Positions 18,080-27,005 of a stretch of DNA of 64,000 bases are shown one piece after another. Position numbers and translations under genes: made by a program. Source of the DNA: Castellaniella sp036379515 (GTDB taxonomy: Bacteria; Pseudomonadota; Gammaproteobacteria; Burkholderiales; Burkholderiaceae_B); the NCBI RefSeq assembly GCF_036379515.1, contig NZ_DASVGN010000011.1:1-64000 (forward strand), given 5' to 3'. The notes under the pieces were generated by a model. It was given only the letters and a program-made list of their open reading frames with translations. It did no database searches and had not been told where the DNA came from. Positions within the stretch are counted from its first letter, which is position 1; every line of letters starts with the position of its first letter.

Positions 18080-20758
18080 TCAGTTCAGCAAATTGCGGAT
18101 GGCGTACTGCAAAATGCCACCATGCCGGTAGTAATCGGCTTCGGTGGGGGTGTCAATGCGAACCAAAGCGTCAAACTCGACGGCCCCCGCCTTGACATGA
18201 ACAGTCTTGGGCGTCTTGCCGTCATTGAACGTCGTCACCCCGGTGATTTCGAAGGTTTCTTTACCTCGAATGCCAAGCGTGGTCGCGTTCTGGCCCTCTG
18301 GAAACTGGAGCGGCAGCACCCCCATGCCAATCAGGTTGGAGCGGTGGATACGCTCGTATGATTCGGCAATGACAGCCTGTACGCCCAGCAAGATCGTCCC
18401 CTTGGCTGCCCAATCGCGCGAGGACCCAGAGCCGTATTCTTTCCCGGCCAGAATCACCAGTGGAGTCTTGGCCTTGAGATAGTGCTCGGAGGCCTCGAAG
18501 ATCGTCGCGACCGGAGCGCCGTCGCGCGTGAAGTCGCGCGTCCAGCCGCCTTCCGTGCCCGGAGCGATCTGATTGCGCAGCCGCACGTTGGCAAAGGTTC
18601 CGCGAATCATGACCTCGTGATTGCCGCGACGCGAACCGTAGGAATTGAAATTCTTGGGTTCTATGCCACGTTCGGACAGATAAGCCGCCGCTGGAGAGTC
18701 CTTCGCAATGGTGCCGGCCGGGCTGATGTGGTCGGTCGTGACCGAATCGCCCAGCAGTGCCAGGACACGCGCCCCCTTGATGTCGGATACGGGTGCCGGG
18801 TCGCGGCCCATACCCTCGAAGTACGGCGGGTTGCGCACATACGTGGAAGCAGGCTCCCAGGTGAAAAGGCTGCCTTCGGGCGTGGGCAGGTCCTTCCAGT
18901 CGGAGCCCCCGTCGAACACGTTGGAATAACCTCGCGTGTACATGTCGGCCGTAATGGACGACTGGATCACTGCCTGGATTTCGGCGGAAGTCGGCCAGAT
19001 ATCCTTGAGGTAGACGTCTTTACCTTGGGTGTCCTTGCCCAGCGAAGTGCTTGCCAGATCGACGTCCATGCGTCCGGCCAGTGCATAGGCCACCACCAGC
19101 GGGGGCGACATCAGGTAGTTCATCTTGACTTCGGAGTGGATGCGTCCCTCGAAGTTGCGGTTGCCAGAAAGCACCGAGCACACGGCCAGATCATTGGCAC
19201 GCACGGCTTCTGAGACTTCGGGGATGAGTGGTCCAGAGTTCCCGATACAGGTGGTGCAGCCGTAGCCCACCAGATTGAACCCGAGTTTGTCCATGTAGGG
19301 ATTCAGGCCCGCCTTGGCGTAGTAATCAGTGACCACACGAGATCCAGGCGCCAGGCTGGTCTTGACCCAGGGCTTGGTGCGCAGGCCTTTTTCGACCGCC
19401 TTCTTGGCCAGCAACCCGGCCGCCATCATGACGGCAGGATTGGACGTGTTGGTGCAAGACGTGATGGCGGCAATGACCACCATGCCATGATCGATGGTGT
19501 ATTCGGGTCCCCCGTCGGCGGGTTTGACCTTGGCGGGATTCGGCTTGGGCGACCCCGGAAGCGCTGCCAGGGATTTTGCAAAGGCCTGCTTGGCATTGGA
19601 GAGCGCAATACGATCCTGCGGGCGTTTCGGGCCTGCAATGGAAGGCTCGACCGTGCTCAGGTCAAGTTCAAGAGTTTCGGAATACTGGGGCTCGTGAGCC
19701 GGGTCGTGCCACAGGCCCTGCGCCTTGGCGTAGGCCTCGACGAGCTTCACTTGTTCTTCCGGACGGCCGGTGAAGCGCAGGTAGTTCAGGGTTTCGTCAT
19801 CCACCGGGAAGATGGAAATGGTGGAGCCGTATTCGGGGCTCATGTTGCCGATGGTGGCACGGTTGGCCAGTGGCACCGCCGCCACGCCCGGTCCGTAGAA
19901 TTCGACGAACTTGCCCACCACGCCATGCTTGCGCAGGCGCTCGGTGATGGTGAGCACCAGGTCTGTGGCCGTGGTGCCCTCGGGCAAGGACCCATGCAGT
20001 TTGAAACCCACCACGCGCGGAATCAGCATGGAGATCGGCTGCCCCAGCATGGCGGCCTCGGCTTCGATGCCGCCCACGCCCCAGGCCACGACGCCCAGGC
20101 CGTTGACCATGGGGGTATGCGAGTCAGTGCCCACACAGGTGTCCGGGTAGGCTTCGGTTTCGCCGTTGACCTGCCGCGTGAACACGCCGCGGGCCAGGTG
20201 TTCCAGGTTCACCTGGTGCACGATGCCGGTATCTGGAGGCACCACACGGAAGTTGTCGAACGCCGTTTGCCCCCAGCGCAGGAACTTGTAGCGCTCTACG
20301 TTGCGACGGTATTCGATTTCCTGGTTGCGCTTGAACGAGGCGTTATGACCGAAGTCTTCGACAATGACCGAGTGGTCGATGACGAGTTCGACGGGCGCCT
20401 GTGGGTTGATGCGCTCAGGGTCGCCCCCCAACGCTTTCATGGCGTCGCGCATCGCGGCCAGATCGACCACGGCCGGCACGCCGGTGAAATCCTGCAAAAT
20501 GACACGTGCCGGTGTGAAGGCGATTTCACGGTCGGGTTGCGCCTTGGGGTCCCAAGAGGCCAAAGCACGAATATCGTCGGCCGTGACGGAGCCGCTGCCT
20601 TCGGTACGCAGCAGATTTTCAAGCAACACCTTGAGCCCATAAGGCAGGTGCCCAGGGTCCAGGCCCTGGTCTTTCAAGGCATTCAGGCTATAGATGCGGT
20701 AGGACTTACCCCCCACATCCAGAGTTGCCCGCGCACCAAAACTATTGGGGTGATCCAT
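18080..20758 (-). CDS. acnA: Aconitate hydratase A
   Basis: This [4Fe-4S] enzyme of the TCA cycle interconverts citrate and isocitrate via cis-aconitate. With 892 residues it has the length of AcnA/IRP1-type aconitases. Cluster ligands are visible in ITSCTNTSNP and GYGCTTCIGNSGPL. AcnA-type motifs are DFTGVPAVVDLAAMR, TDSHTPMVNGLGVVAWGVGGIEAEA, and the swivelling-domain GSRRGNHEVMIRGTFANVR and KEYGSGSSRDWAAKG. The start MDHPNSFGARATL follows AGGAGA. An upstream Met gives eight extra residues that are not typical. Confidence 0.97.
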   Translation of the reverse strand: MDHPNSFGARATLDVGGKSYRIYSLNALKDQGLDPGHLPYGLKVLLENLLRTEGSGSVTADDIRALASWDPKAQPDREIAFTPARVILQDFTGVPAVVDLAAMRDAMKALGGDPERINPQAPVELVIDHSVIVEDFGHNASFKRNQEIEYRRNVERYKFLRWGQTAFDNFRVVPPDTGIVHQVNLEHLARGVFTRQVNGETEAYPDTCVGTDSHTPMVNGLGVVAWGVGGIEAEAAMLGQPISMLIPRVVGFKLHGSLPEGTTATDLVLTITERLRKHGVVGKFVEFYGPGVAAVPLANRATIGNMSPEYGSTISIFPVDDETLNYLRFTGRPEEQVKLVEAYAKAQGLWHDPAHEPQYSETLELDLSTVEPSIAGPKRPQDRIALSNAKQAFAKSLAALPGSPKPNPAKVKPADGGPEYTIDHGMVVIAAITSCTNTSNPAVMMAAGLLAKKAVEKGLRTKPWVKTSLAPGSRVVTDYYAKAGLNPYMDKLGFNLVGYGCTTCIGNSGPLIPEVSEAVRANDLAVCSVLSGNRNFEGRIHSEVKMNYLMSPPLVVAYALAGRMDVDLASTSLGKDTQGKDVYLKDIWPTSAEIQAVIQSSITADMYTRGYSNVFDGGSDWKDLPTPEGSLFTWEPASTYVRNPPYFEGMGRDPAPVSDIKGARVLALLGDSVTTDHISPAGTIAKDSPAAAYLSERGIEPKNFNSYGSRRGNHEVMIRGTFANVRLRNQIAPGTEGGWTRDFTRDGAPVATIFEASEHYLKAKTPLVILAGKEYGSGSSRDWAAKGTILLGVQAVIAESYERIHRSNLIGMGVLPLQFPEGQNATTLGIRGKETFEITGVTTFNDGKTPKTVHVKAGAVEFDALVRIDTPTEADYYRHGGILQYAIRNLLN

Positions 20759-21047
20759 TGCAAATTCTCCTGGAAGTTTCAAGCCAGGGGAGCCGGCACT
20801 ACACCACCAGGCAGCGCTGTGTGCACAAGCCCCCGCGTGTTACTCACATCACACGAATCATCTTACACGCAAAGCCCGGCGCGCCTCCAACCGGCCACAG
20901 CGTGAATAAGGACAATTCCAGTAGGGGTAAACGACCGGATGCTACTTAGGGTTAACGGCAGCTTGGGCGGGTTGCGTCACTAAACTGGGTGCCATCACCT
21001 GCCCGCTTGGCGCAGGACGCCCCTACCCCGTTGAACAGGACACCACC

Positions 21048-21671
21048 ATGGCATTTCCGGCATTTTTCACCCAGGTTCCCCGTATCGTGCTGCACGATGG
21101 CCTCGCCGAACTGCTCGGCGCTTCTGACGATGGCCTGATGGACTATGGCTACGAAGATGCCGTACGTCTGGCGGGGCACTCATGTCCTACCGTGGCGGGC
21201 GCCTGGCTCATGACCACGCACGCGCTCAAGGCGCTTTATCCCAACTCTATCCCAGAGCGTGGCGAGATCCAGGTCAGCTTTGGCGAAGCAGCCGACAGCG
21301 GCGTTACAGGCGTGGTGGCCAACGTGGCCAGCCTGATCACGGGCGCCACGGCCGACACGGGTTTCCATGGCCTGGCCGGCCAGCATGATCGCCGCAACCT
21401 GCTGTTCTTCAATGCCGACATCGCCGGCGAGATCGCCTTCACCCGGCGTGACACCGGCGCCAGTGTGGCCGTGTCGTACAGTGCTCGCAGCATTGCGCCC
21501 TCGCCCATCACCATGCCGCTGTTGCAGCATATTTTGGCCGGGCAAGCCACGACGGATCAAAAACGTGAACTCACGGCAGCCTGGCAAGACCGCGTGCAGC
21601 GCATCCTGAAAGCAGGCGACGAGCCTGGCATCATCACCCTGACGTGGCAAACCGCCGAGCAGGCGCAATAA
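21048..21671 (+). CDS. FmdE-like domain protein, unknown role
   Basis: This cytoplasmic protein has 207 residues. The sequence LMDYGYEDAVRLAGHSCPTVAGAWLMTTHALKALY contains the HxCPxxxxG motif of FmdE-family proteins, first known from operons for molybdenum formylmethanofuran dehydrogenase and found in non-methanogens with other roles. The Cys and His could bind a metal or cofactor. It appears as a free-standing single domain with a C-terminal helix. It is monocistronic, with a strong bidirectional hairpin behind it. No partner gene in the window explains its job. The family assignment is by motif only. Confidence 0.6.
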   Translation: MAFPAFFTQVPRIVLHDGLAELLGASDDGLMDYGYEDAVRLAGHSCPTVAGAWLMTTHALKALYPNSIPERGEIQVSFGEAADSGVTGVVANVASLITGATADTGFHGLAGQHDRRNLLFFNADIAGEIAFTRRDTGASVAVSYSARSIAPSPITMPLLQHILAGQATTDQKRELTAAWQDRVQRILKAGDEPGIITLTWQTAEQAQ

Positions 21672-21694
21672 GAAAAGCCGGCTAAAGCCGGCTT
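21671..21694 (-). terminator. Intrinsic terminator of the diguanylate cyclase gene
   Basis: The stem AAGCCGGC / GCCGGCTT with a four-base loop is followed on the minus strand by TTTTCTT, a good U-tract. On the plus strand it may also stop the preceding FmdE-like gene, though without a U-tract. Confidence 0.75.
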
Positions 21695-21756
21695 CCCGTT
21701 CGCGGTCGATTTGAGCTCTTGAGCAGATCAGCCACGAGCGGCTCCGCCCCGCAACG

Positions 21757-23247
21757 CTACAGTTCGCGCCGGCAGCGATCCTCGAGCCGGCGGCCATGCT
21801 CCTCGTAATAGCTGCGTTTGTCCTCGTACATGGCGCGATCAGCCTCGCGCATGGCCTTTTCCAAGGCGTTGGAATCGCGGCACACCGAAATGCCCGCCGA
21901 AACGCTCAGTTCGGGGCCGCTGTAATACTGATTGTTCAGTACGACCAGTGAACGGATGTTGTTGAGCACCGTAGTGGTAGCGGCTTCGTCCATGCCGGGC
22001 AACACCACCATGAATTCATCCCCGCCAATGCGCGCCGCCGTCGCAGGCCGATCCACCGCCTTGTTCAACACCTCGCCAAAGCGCCGTAAAAGATCGTCTC
22101 CCGCCGCGTGTCCCTGTTCGTCATTGACGAACTTGAGGTCGTTCAAATCCAGCGCCACGAAACCCACCAACGGGGTACGTTTGTGGCTCAGGCGGCCCAG
22201 CTCGTCCACAAAGAAAGAACGGTTCTTCAGTTGCGTCAGCACGTCGTGCTGGCCAAGATACTCGAGATAAGCCTCTGCCTTCTTGCGCGCCGTGATGTCG
22301 GTAAGCGCCAGCAGGACGAGTTCCCAATCGTCTTCATGGCCCTTGAAGACCGAAAGCTGCAGATGGATGTGCAGCAAATCGCCCTGCAGGGTGCGGTTTC
22401 GCACCTCTTTCTGGTGAAACAGACGCCCCTCCCAGAGCTCGATCAGCTGCTCGGCAAAAGTGTCACGCATCTCTTCGCGGAAGACCTCATCGAGCCGCGA
22501 CAGCAGTTCGGCCCGTGACTGGGCCTTGTAAAGATCCAGCGTGTAGCCATTGACGTCGACCACGCGGATCTCATCCATGCAGCGGTCGACGAATTCTCCA
22601 TGCACGTTGATGAAGGTGCGAAAGTCGACGATCCCCTGGACGCGCAAATCGTCCAGCAGCCGCTTGATCTTGCTGAAGTCTTCAACCCACAGCGATACAG
22701 GCGCCTGCTCGAAGAACTCGCGCGCGAGCCCGGCACTGGTCTGCGCCTGACGGCGGACATCCTGCAGCTCGGTGATGTCTTCCATGGCCACCAGGATGCG
22801 GTCCCACGGACGCTCGGCATCGGCCAGCATGACGCCCTTGAGCGACAGGTCGAGCCGCCGCCCCGACAAGGTGTAATTGACGGCCACGCTGTGAAAAGTG
22901 CGGCTGCCTGTCCACATCTGGACGAGCTCGCCCGCAAACCCGTCGAGCATGTCGTCGCGCAACACGCTGGGCAGCTGTCCCATCAGGTGATCCTGCGAAT
23001 CAGCCTCATAAAGCTCGAGTGTGCGGCGATTGACGCGCAGCACGCGCATCAGTCGCGCACAATGCTGGACACGAGAGCGATCCTCTCGCAGCCATTCGCC
23101 CAAATCTGAAACACCCTGTTTGCGCCACCGTTCGAACTGCAAGAAGAGTTCGCTGTAGTCTTCCAGCCACAAAGGCATGGGCATGACTTCAAAGAAGTCG
23201 AGAATACCAAAACCGCTTCCTGCTACGACCTGACGTTCTGCGCTCAC
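21757..23247 (-). CDS. Diguanylate cyclase with two PAS domains
   Basis: This signalling enzyme (496 residues) makes cyclic di-GMP from two GTP. The C-terminal GGDEF domain (about residues 325-480) has an intact active-site motif RIGGDEFMVVLPG and the substrate region GHDVLTQLKNRSFF / FVALDLNDLKFVNDEQGH. Two PAS-like sensory domains precede it (about 15-150 and 165-300), seen from repeated MPLWLEDYSEL / PVSLWVEDFSKIK and VNRRTLELYEADSQ / VNGYTLDLYKAQSR segments. There is no signal peptide, so it is cytoplasmic. No EAL domain and no clear RxxD product-inhibition site are visible immediately before GGDEF. Confidence 0.93.
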   Translation of the reverse strand: MSAERQVVAGSGFGILDFFEVMPMPLWLEDYSELFLQFERWRKQGVSDLGEWLREDRSRVQHCARLMRVLRVNRRTLELYEADSQDHLMGQLPSVLRDDMLDGFAGELVQMWTGSRTFHSVAVNYTLSGRRLDLSLKGVMLADAERPWDRILVAMEDITELQDVRRQAQTSAGLAREFFEQAPVSLWVEDFSKIKRLLDDLRVQGIVDFRTFINVHGEFVDRCMDEIRVVDVNGYTLDLYKAQSRAELLSRLDEVFREEMRDTFAEQLIELWEGRLFHQKEVRNRTLQGDLLHIHLQLSVFKGHEDDWELVLLALTDITARKKAEAYLEYLGQHDVLTQLKNRSFFVDELGRLSHKRTPLVGFVALDLNDLKFVNDEQGHAAGDDLLRRFGEVLNKAVDRPATAARIGGDEFMVVLPGMDEAATTTVLNNIRSLVVLNNQYYSGPELSVSAGISVCRDSNALEKAMREADRAMYEDKRSYYEEHGRRLEDRCRREL

Positions 23248-23439
23248 TCAGAACCCCTTTGAAGAAAATACTGCCTATCAACCGAGCGGCCGCCTGCTGT
23301 AGGCCTGCTCCCGGCACAGATGCACATTATGCCTCGGTCTGCCACCATCCATTCGACGGATGGCGCCTCTGCCTCAATGCCACCCCCTCAAGGCGAAGCT
23401 GATGCTATGCTGGCTGACTTCGCCCTACGACATCCGGAC

Positions 23440-24033
23440 ATGGAACACCTGAACCAAGCGCTGTTTCTGTGGATCAACGCTAACGATCCGTCGACCACCA
23501 GCCTGTTCATCGGCCATTTGCTCGCCAACACGCTGATTTACCTGTTCCCGGTCTACATCGTCGTCAACTGGCTACGTACCGACGGCGCAGGCCGCGAAGC
23601 GCTACTGCAAGCGGTGGTAGCTGCCATCATCGGCATGATTCTTGCCTGGGCGATCGCCAAAGTCTGGTTCCACCCGCGACCCTTTGCCATCGGCGTAGGT
23701 CACCAATACTTGCCGCACAAGGCGACTGCGTCGTTTCCGAGCAACCACCTGAGCTTCATCTGGTCGTTGTGTGCCGGGCTTTACCTGCACCCTGTGCGCC
23801 GCCGCGCTGCCGTCATCCTGGCCGTCATCGGCCTGCTCGTTGCCTGGGCCCGCATCTACATGGGGGTGCACTGGCCCTTGGACATGGTGGGCGCATTGGT
23901 CACCGCAATCGTGGCTGCAATCATTTCAGCCCCGTTGCGCCGGCATGCCATTCCGCACCTGCGGCGCGTGATCGAACCGGTGTACCACCTGGTCTTTGCC
24001 TGGCCCATCCGCAAGGGCTGGGTGCGGGCGTAG
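23440..24033 (+). CDS. PAP2-family undecaprenyl-diphosphatase (BcrC-like)
   Basis: This membrane phosphatase of 197 residues probably recycles undecaprenyl diphosphate to the monophosphate in the cell-envelope cycle. PAP2 motifs are KVWFHPRPF (C1), the SFPSNH motif (C2) in ATASFPSNHLSF, and the C3 motif RIYMGVHWPLDM. These contain the Arg and two catalytic His. Five or six membrane helices are predicted. The start at 23440 is chosen because MEHLNQALFLWINAND aligns with the known BcrC N-terminus. The frame is open 120 bases further upstream. It converges on the IclR gene. Confidence 0.9.
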   Translation: MEHLNQALFLWINANDPSTTSLFIGHLLANTLIYLFPVYIVVNWLRTDGAGREALLQAVVAAIIGMILAWAIAKVWFHPRPFAIGVGHQYLPHKATASFPSNHLSFIWSLCAGLYLHPVRRRAAVILAVIGLLVAWARIYMGVHWPLDMVGALVTAIVAAIISAPLRRHAIPHLRRVIEPVYHLVFAWPIRKGWVRA

Positions 24034-24100
24034 CCTGTCTCCAACGAGGGCTCGACAAACCACGGCAAGGAAGACCACGCTGTTTCAAGCGCCTGTCCGG

Positions 24101-24868
24101 TCAGTCATGACCCTCTCGAAAAATGCCTGGCGCCACCGACAGCCGCCTGCAGGAATCCAGCAACGCCCGCGCTGGCGGTGCATCGCCGGCCACCCGCAGC
24201 GACGCGGCGGGCCCCACCAGAGTCAGCGACAGGGCCACCTCCCCGTGCGCACCAAAGACAGGGGCTGCCACCGCATTGATGCCGGCCATATGGTCTCCTT
24301 CAACAGCGGCGAAGCCGTCTTGGCGGATGCGAGCAGCCAGTAGCGCCGGAAGCGCATGAGTCGGTTCTGCCTGCCACACAGAGAACACACGGCCCGTCGC
24401 TGAAGTCGCACCGTCCAAAACCGCCCCTTCGGCGATCGCGATGGATACGACGCGTGAAGGCTGAAACACGCGCACTGCGGTGGCGCCGCCGCCCCCCCAG
24501 ACTGAGACGAAGCAGGTTTCGGCCTGCTCCTCGGAGAGCCGCCTGGCTTCTTCAAGCGCCTGATTCAACGTATCTTGCTGTGTAAGCCAACGCAAGGCGA
24601 GTGTGCGCACTGCGGGGCCCAGCTCGTACAACCCTGTGGCAGGGTCTTGCACCACCCAGCCGGCGCGCTGCAAGCTGACCAGATAGCGATAGGCTTTGGC
24701 TCGATGCATACCGACTCGCCGCGCGAGATCGGACAAATTGCAAGGCTCAGAGTGACTTGCGAGACTATCAAACAAAGAAAGCCCTACTTCGACCGACTGC
24801 ACACCCTGAGCAGCCTCCAACTTTACGGTATGTGCCATCGCCATAGTCAGCGCCGCTTGACGCTGCAT
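24101..24868 (-). CDS. IclR-family transcriptional regulator
   Basis: This regulator of 255 residues has an N-terminal winged helix (EVGLSLFDSLASHSEPCNLSDLARRVGMHRAKAYRYLVSLQRAG) and a C-terminal effector domain ending in GDHMAGINAVAAPVF and the conserved LVGPAASL region. It is divergent from hmgA with a 69-bp gap, so regulation of homogentisate degradation is the obvious role, as in many IclR-hmgA pairs. The start at 24868 is preferred for its AGGTAGG site. The frame continues 12 codons upstream, and a later Met (24844) is also possible. Confidence 0.88.
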   Translation of the reverse strand: MQRQAALTMAMAHTVKLEAAQGVQSVEVGLSLFDSLASHSEPCNLSDLARRVGMHRAKAYRYLVSLQRAGWVVQDPATGLYELGPAVRTLALRWLTQQDTLNQALEEARRLSEEQAETCFVSVWGGGGATAVRVFQPSRVVSIAIAEGAVLDGATSATGRVFSVWQAEPTHALPALLAARIRQDGFAAVEGDHMAGINAVAAPVFGAHGEVALSLTLVGPAASLRVAGDAPPARALLDSCRRLSVAPGIFREGHD

Positions 24869-24896
24869 CCTACCTATTTTATTCTGTTCCTCTAAT

Positions 24897-24925
24897 AATA
24901 ACATTGTTACTCATTAAATAACATT
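24897..24925. promoter_or_regulatory. Candidate IclR operator at the hmgA promoter
   Basis: Two perfect direct copies of AATAACATT begin exactly 20 bp apart (24897 and 24917), about two helical turns. The first copy overlaps a near-palindrome TAACA-T-TGTTA (24899-24909). They lie between the divergent IclR and hmgA genes. IclR dimers often bind paired sites, so this is a reasonable operator, but it is inferred only from pattern and place. Confidence 0.5.
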
Positions 24926-24937
24926 TGCCGGAACGCT

Positions 24938-26242
24938 ATGTCTCACGACCTCTCTTTGCCGCTCCAGTACATGAGCGGCTTCGGTAACGAATTTGCCACG
25001 GAATGCCTGCCAGGCGCCCTACCTGTCGGACGCAACAACCCCCAGAAGGCACCCTACGGACTCTATGCGGAACAACTCTCAGGCACTGCCTTCACCCAGC
25101 CACGACACCTCAACCGTCGCTCATGGCTCTACCGCATTCGCCCTGCGGCCATGCATCAACCTTTCGAAGCCAGCCCAGCCGGCGCACGCTGGCTGAGCCA
25201 CTTTGACGAGGTCCCGACCCCGCCCGACCAACTGCGCTGGGATCCACTTCCTCTGCCCGATACACAAGTTGCGGCCGACTTCATCGACGGCATGGTCACC
25301 ATGGGGGGCAACGCGGGCTGCGGCATCCATATCTACACGGCAAACCGCTCCATGCAGAGCCGTTATTTCTACAACGCAGACGGCGAACTGCTCATCGTGC
25401 CGCAACAGGGCAGACTGGTACTGGCCACCGAGCTCGGCACTCTCGAGGTCGAGCCACAAGAAATTGCCGTCATTCCGAGAGGAATACGGTTCCAGGTCAG
25501 GCTACCCGACGGTGCCGCACGGGGCTATGTCTGCGAAAACTACGGCGAGCACTTAAAGCTGCCAGACCTCGGGGTCATAGGCTCCAACGGCCTGGCCAAC
25601 GCCAGGGATTTCCTGACTCCCGTAGCAACCTATGAAGACAAAGAAGGCGATTTTGAGTTGTTGGCAAAATTCCAGGGACACTTCTGGACCGCCGGCATCA
25701 AGCACTCACCATTGGACGTCGTGGCCTGGCATGGCACCCACGTCCCCTACAAGTACGACCTGCGGCGCTTCTGCGCCATAGGCTCGATCAGCCATGACCA
25801 CCCCGATCCATCGATCTTCCTGGTGCTGCACGCCCCCAGCGCGATACCCGGGGTGGACACCATCGACTTTGCCATCTTTGCACCCCGCGTGCTGGCTATG
25901 CAGGATACCTTCCGCCCACCATGGTTCCACCGCAATATCGCTAGCGAATTCATGGGGCTGGTACATGGAGCCTACGACGCCAAGGCCGAAGGCTTTCTAC
26001 CTGGTGGGGCCTCACTCCACAACTGCATGACCGGCCACGGGCCCGACGCCGAGACCTTCGAAAAAGCCAGCCACTCCGACACGACCAAGGCCGACTACGT
26101 CACCGACACCATGGCCATCATGTTCGAAACACCTGCCGTCATCCACCCCACACGCTTCGCCCTGGAATCCAAGCAGCGGCAGCACGAATACTACCGGTGC
26201 TGGCAAGGACTGAAGAAGCACTTCGATCCCAACAAGCGCTAA
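24938..26242 (+). CDS. hmgA: Homogentisate 1,2-dioxygenase
   Basis: This non-heme Fe(II) enzyme opens the ring of homogentisate to maleylacetoacetate. It has 434 residues, the family length. By alignment with the human enzyme, the iron ligands H331, E337 and H367 are present in FHRNIASEFMG and CMTGHGPD, and the catalytic His is H288 in SISHDHPDP. The N-terminus YMSGFGNEFATE is diagnostic. The usual downstream partner, fumarylacetoacetase, is not adjacent. A fumarylacetoacetate hydrolase and a maleylacetoacetate isomerase follow only after about 11 kb of other catabolic genes. Confidence 0.97.
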   Translation: MSHDLSLPLQYMSGFGNEFATECLPGALPVGRNNPQKAPYGLYAEQLSGTAFTQPRHLNRRSWLYRIRPAAMHQPFEASPAGARWLSHFDEVPTPPDQLRWDPLPLPDTQVAADFIDGMVTMGGNAGCGIHIYTANRSMQSRYFYNADGELLIVPQQGRLVLATELGTLEVEPQEIAVIPRGIRFQVRLPDGAARGYVCENYGEHLKLPDLGVIGSNGLANARDFLTPVATYEDKEGDFELLAKFQGHFWTAGIKHSPLDVVAWHGTHVPYKYDLRRFCAIGSISHDHPDPSIFLVLHAPSAIPGVDTIDFAIFAPRVLAMQDTFRPPWFHRNIASEFMGLVHGAYDAKAEGFLPGGASLHNCMTGHGPDAETFEKASHSDTTKADYVTDTMAIMFETPAVIHPTRFALESKQRQHEYYRCWQGLKKHFDPNKR

Positions 26243-26393
26243 GCCACACGGCACCAAGCCGTCCTGGGCGAGTGCTGCTCGCCCCATTTTTCGCGCACAC
26301 CCCGGCTTTGGCCACTGCCACCCTTGGCACATGATCCCGCTGGATTCGTCAGCGAAGGCCCTGCTCCAACTGGTTCTCTACTCCCCTGGACGA

Positions 26394-26403
26394 TTGTATA
26401 CAA
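26394..26403. promoter_or_regulatory. TTGTATACAA palindrome (candidate GntR operator)
   Basis: A perfect 10-bp palindrome lies 51 bp upstream of the shared 19-bp promoter element. The core TGTATACA recurs at 26541 and 30733, and TGTATACC lies at 30910. FCD-type GntR proteins commonly bind short palindromes of this kind. Confidence 0.5.
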
Positions 26404-26444
26404 AAAAACGGGGAGTTGCACCATTCTGTGCCTTAACCGTGAAA

Positions 26445-26490
26445 ATTAGGGGAAATACCAGTATGTATGAATACATAGTGTATTCATAAT
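26445..26490 (+). promoter_or_regulatory. Promoter of the first catabolic operon with a 19-bp element
   Basis: ATTAGGGGAAATACCAGTA (26445-26463) lies 40 bp (start to start) ahead of the -10-like CATAAT (26485-26490). No -35 hexamer is visible, and the element covers that region, so activator dependence is likely. Between them is a perfect inverted repeat ATGAATACA-TAG-TGTATTCAT (26467-26487) that overlaps the -10. An identical 19-mer and CATAAT with identical spacing lie at 30784-30829. Confidence 0.65.
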
Positions 26491-26530
26491 TAGAGCATAA
26501 ATGCTAAATTGACCGGAATTAACCGATTGC

Positions 26531-26944
26531 ATGCCATTCATGTATACAACAATTCAAGAAGCACTGCGTAATTTTTATGCAAGGCAAGCGCACCTGATCG
26601 ATATGGGCAACCACGAAGACTGGGCGGATACTTTCACACCCAGCGGCGAGTTCCATTCCCCTACCTATGGTGCTGCTGCAGTCGGTCGAGAGAACCTGGT
26701 CAATATTGCAAAACAGTATCAGGAAGGCGCACGGAAGGCTGGTGAAACACAGCGGCACCTGGTACAGGACCTCTGGATAGAACAGGCCGATGAGCAGTCA
26801 GCGCGCACGCGGGCTTATCTAATGATCACAGCCGCTCGGGGCACTGATCCCGGCGTACGCATCCTGCGGCTGGTCACCATTGCTGACCGGCTTCTGAACC
26901 AGGACGGAGAATGGCGCGTTGCCCGTAGGGACGTCCTCTACTGA
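26531..26944 (+). CDS. NTF2/SnoaL-fold protein, small (137 aa)
   Basis: This cytoplasmic protein has the cone-shaped NTF2-like fold: an N-terminal helix EALRNFYARQAHLIDMGNHEDWADTFTPSGEF, then strands ending in LRLVTIADRLLNQDGEWRVARRDVLY. The family includes ketosteroid isomerases, scytalone dehydratases and dioxygenase beta subunits. Here the gene leads an operon with an SDR, a ring-dehydrogenase-like flavoprotein and a second NTF2-like protein, so a dehydratase or isomerase role on a ring substrate is plausible. Two starts, Met at 26531 and Met at 26540, are possible. A TGTATACA palindrome overlaps the second, so repressor binding would cover the start region. Neither start has a strong ribosome site. 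Confidence 0.8.
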   Translation: MPFMYTTIQEALRNFYARQAHLIDMGNHEDWADTFTPSGEFHSPTYGAAAVGRENLVNIAKQYQEGARKAGETQRHLVQDLWIEQADEQSARTRAYLMITAARGTDPGVRILRLVTIADRLLNQDGEWRVARRDVLY

Positions 26945-27005
26945 AGCCTGACTCCGCCGTCCGACCAGAACCCAATTTTCATTCATCAATTCTCACAGGT
27001 GAAAA

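Noticed and set aside
19487..20905. Plus-strand open frame of 472 codons
   Set aside because: It lies antisense to acnA, whose protein is clearly real. The frame has no recognisable domain.
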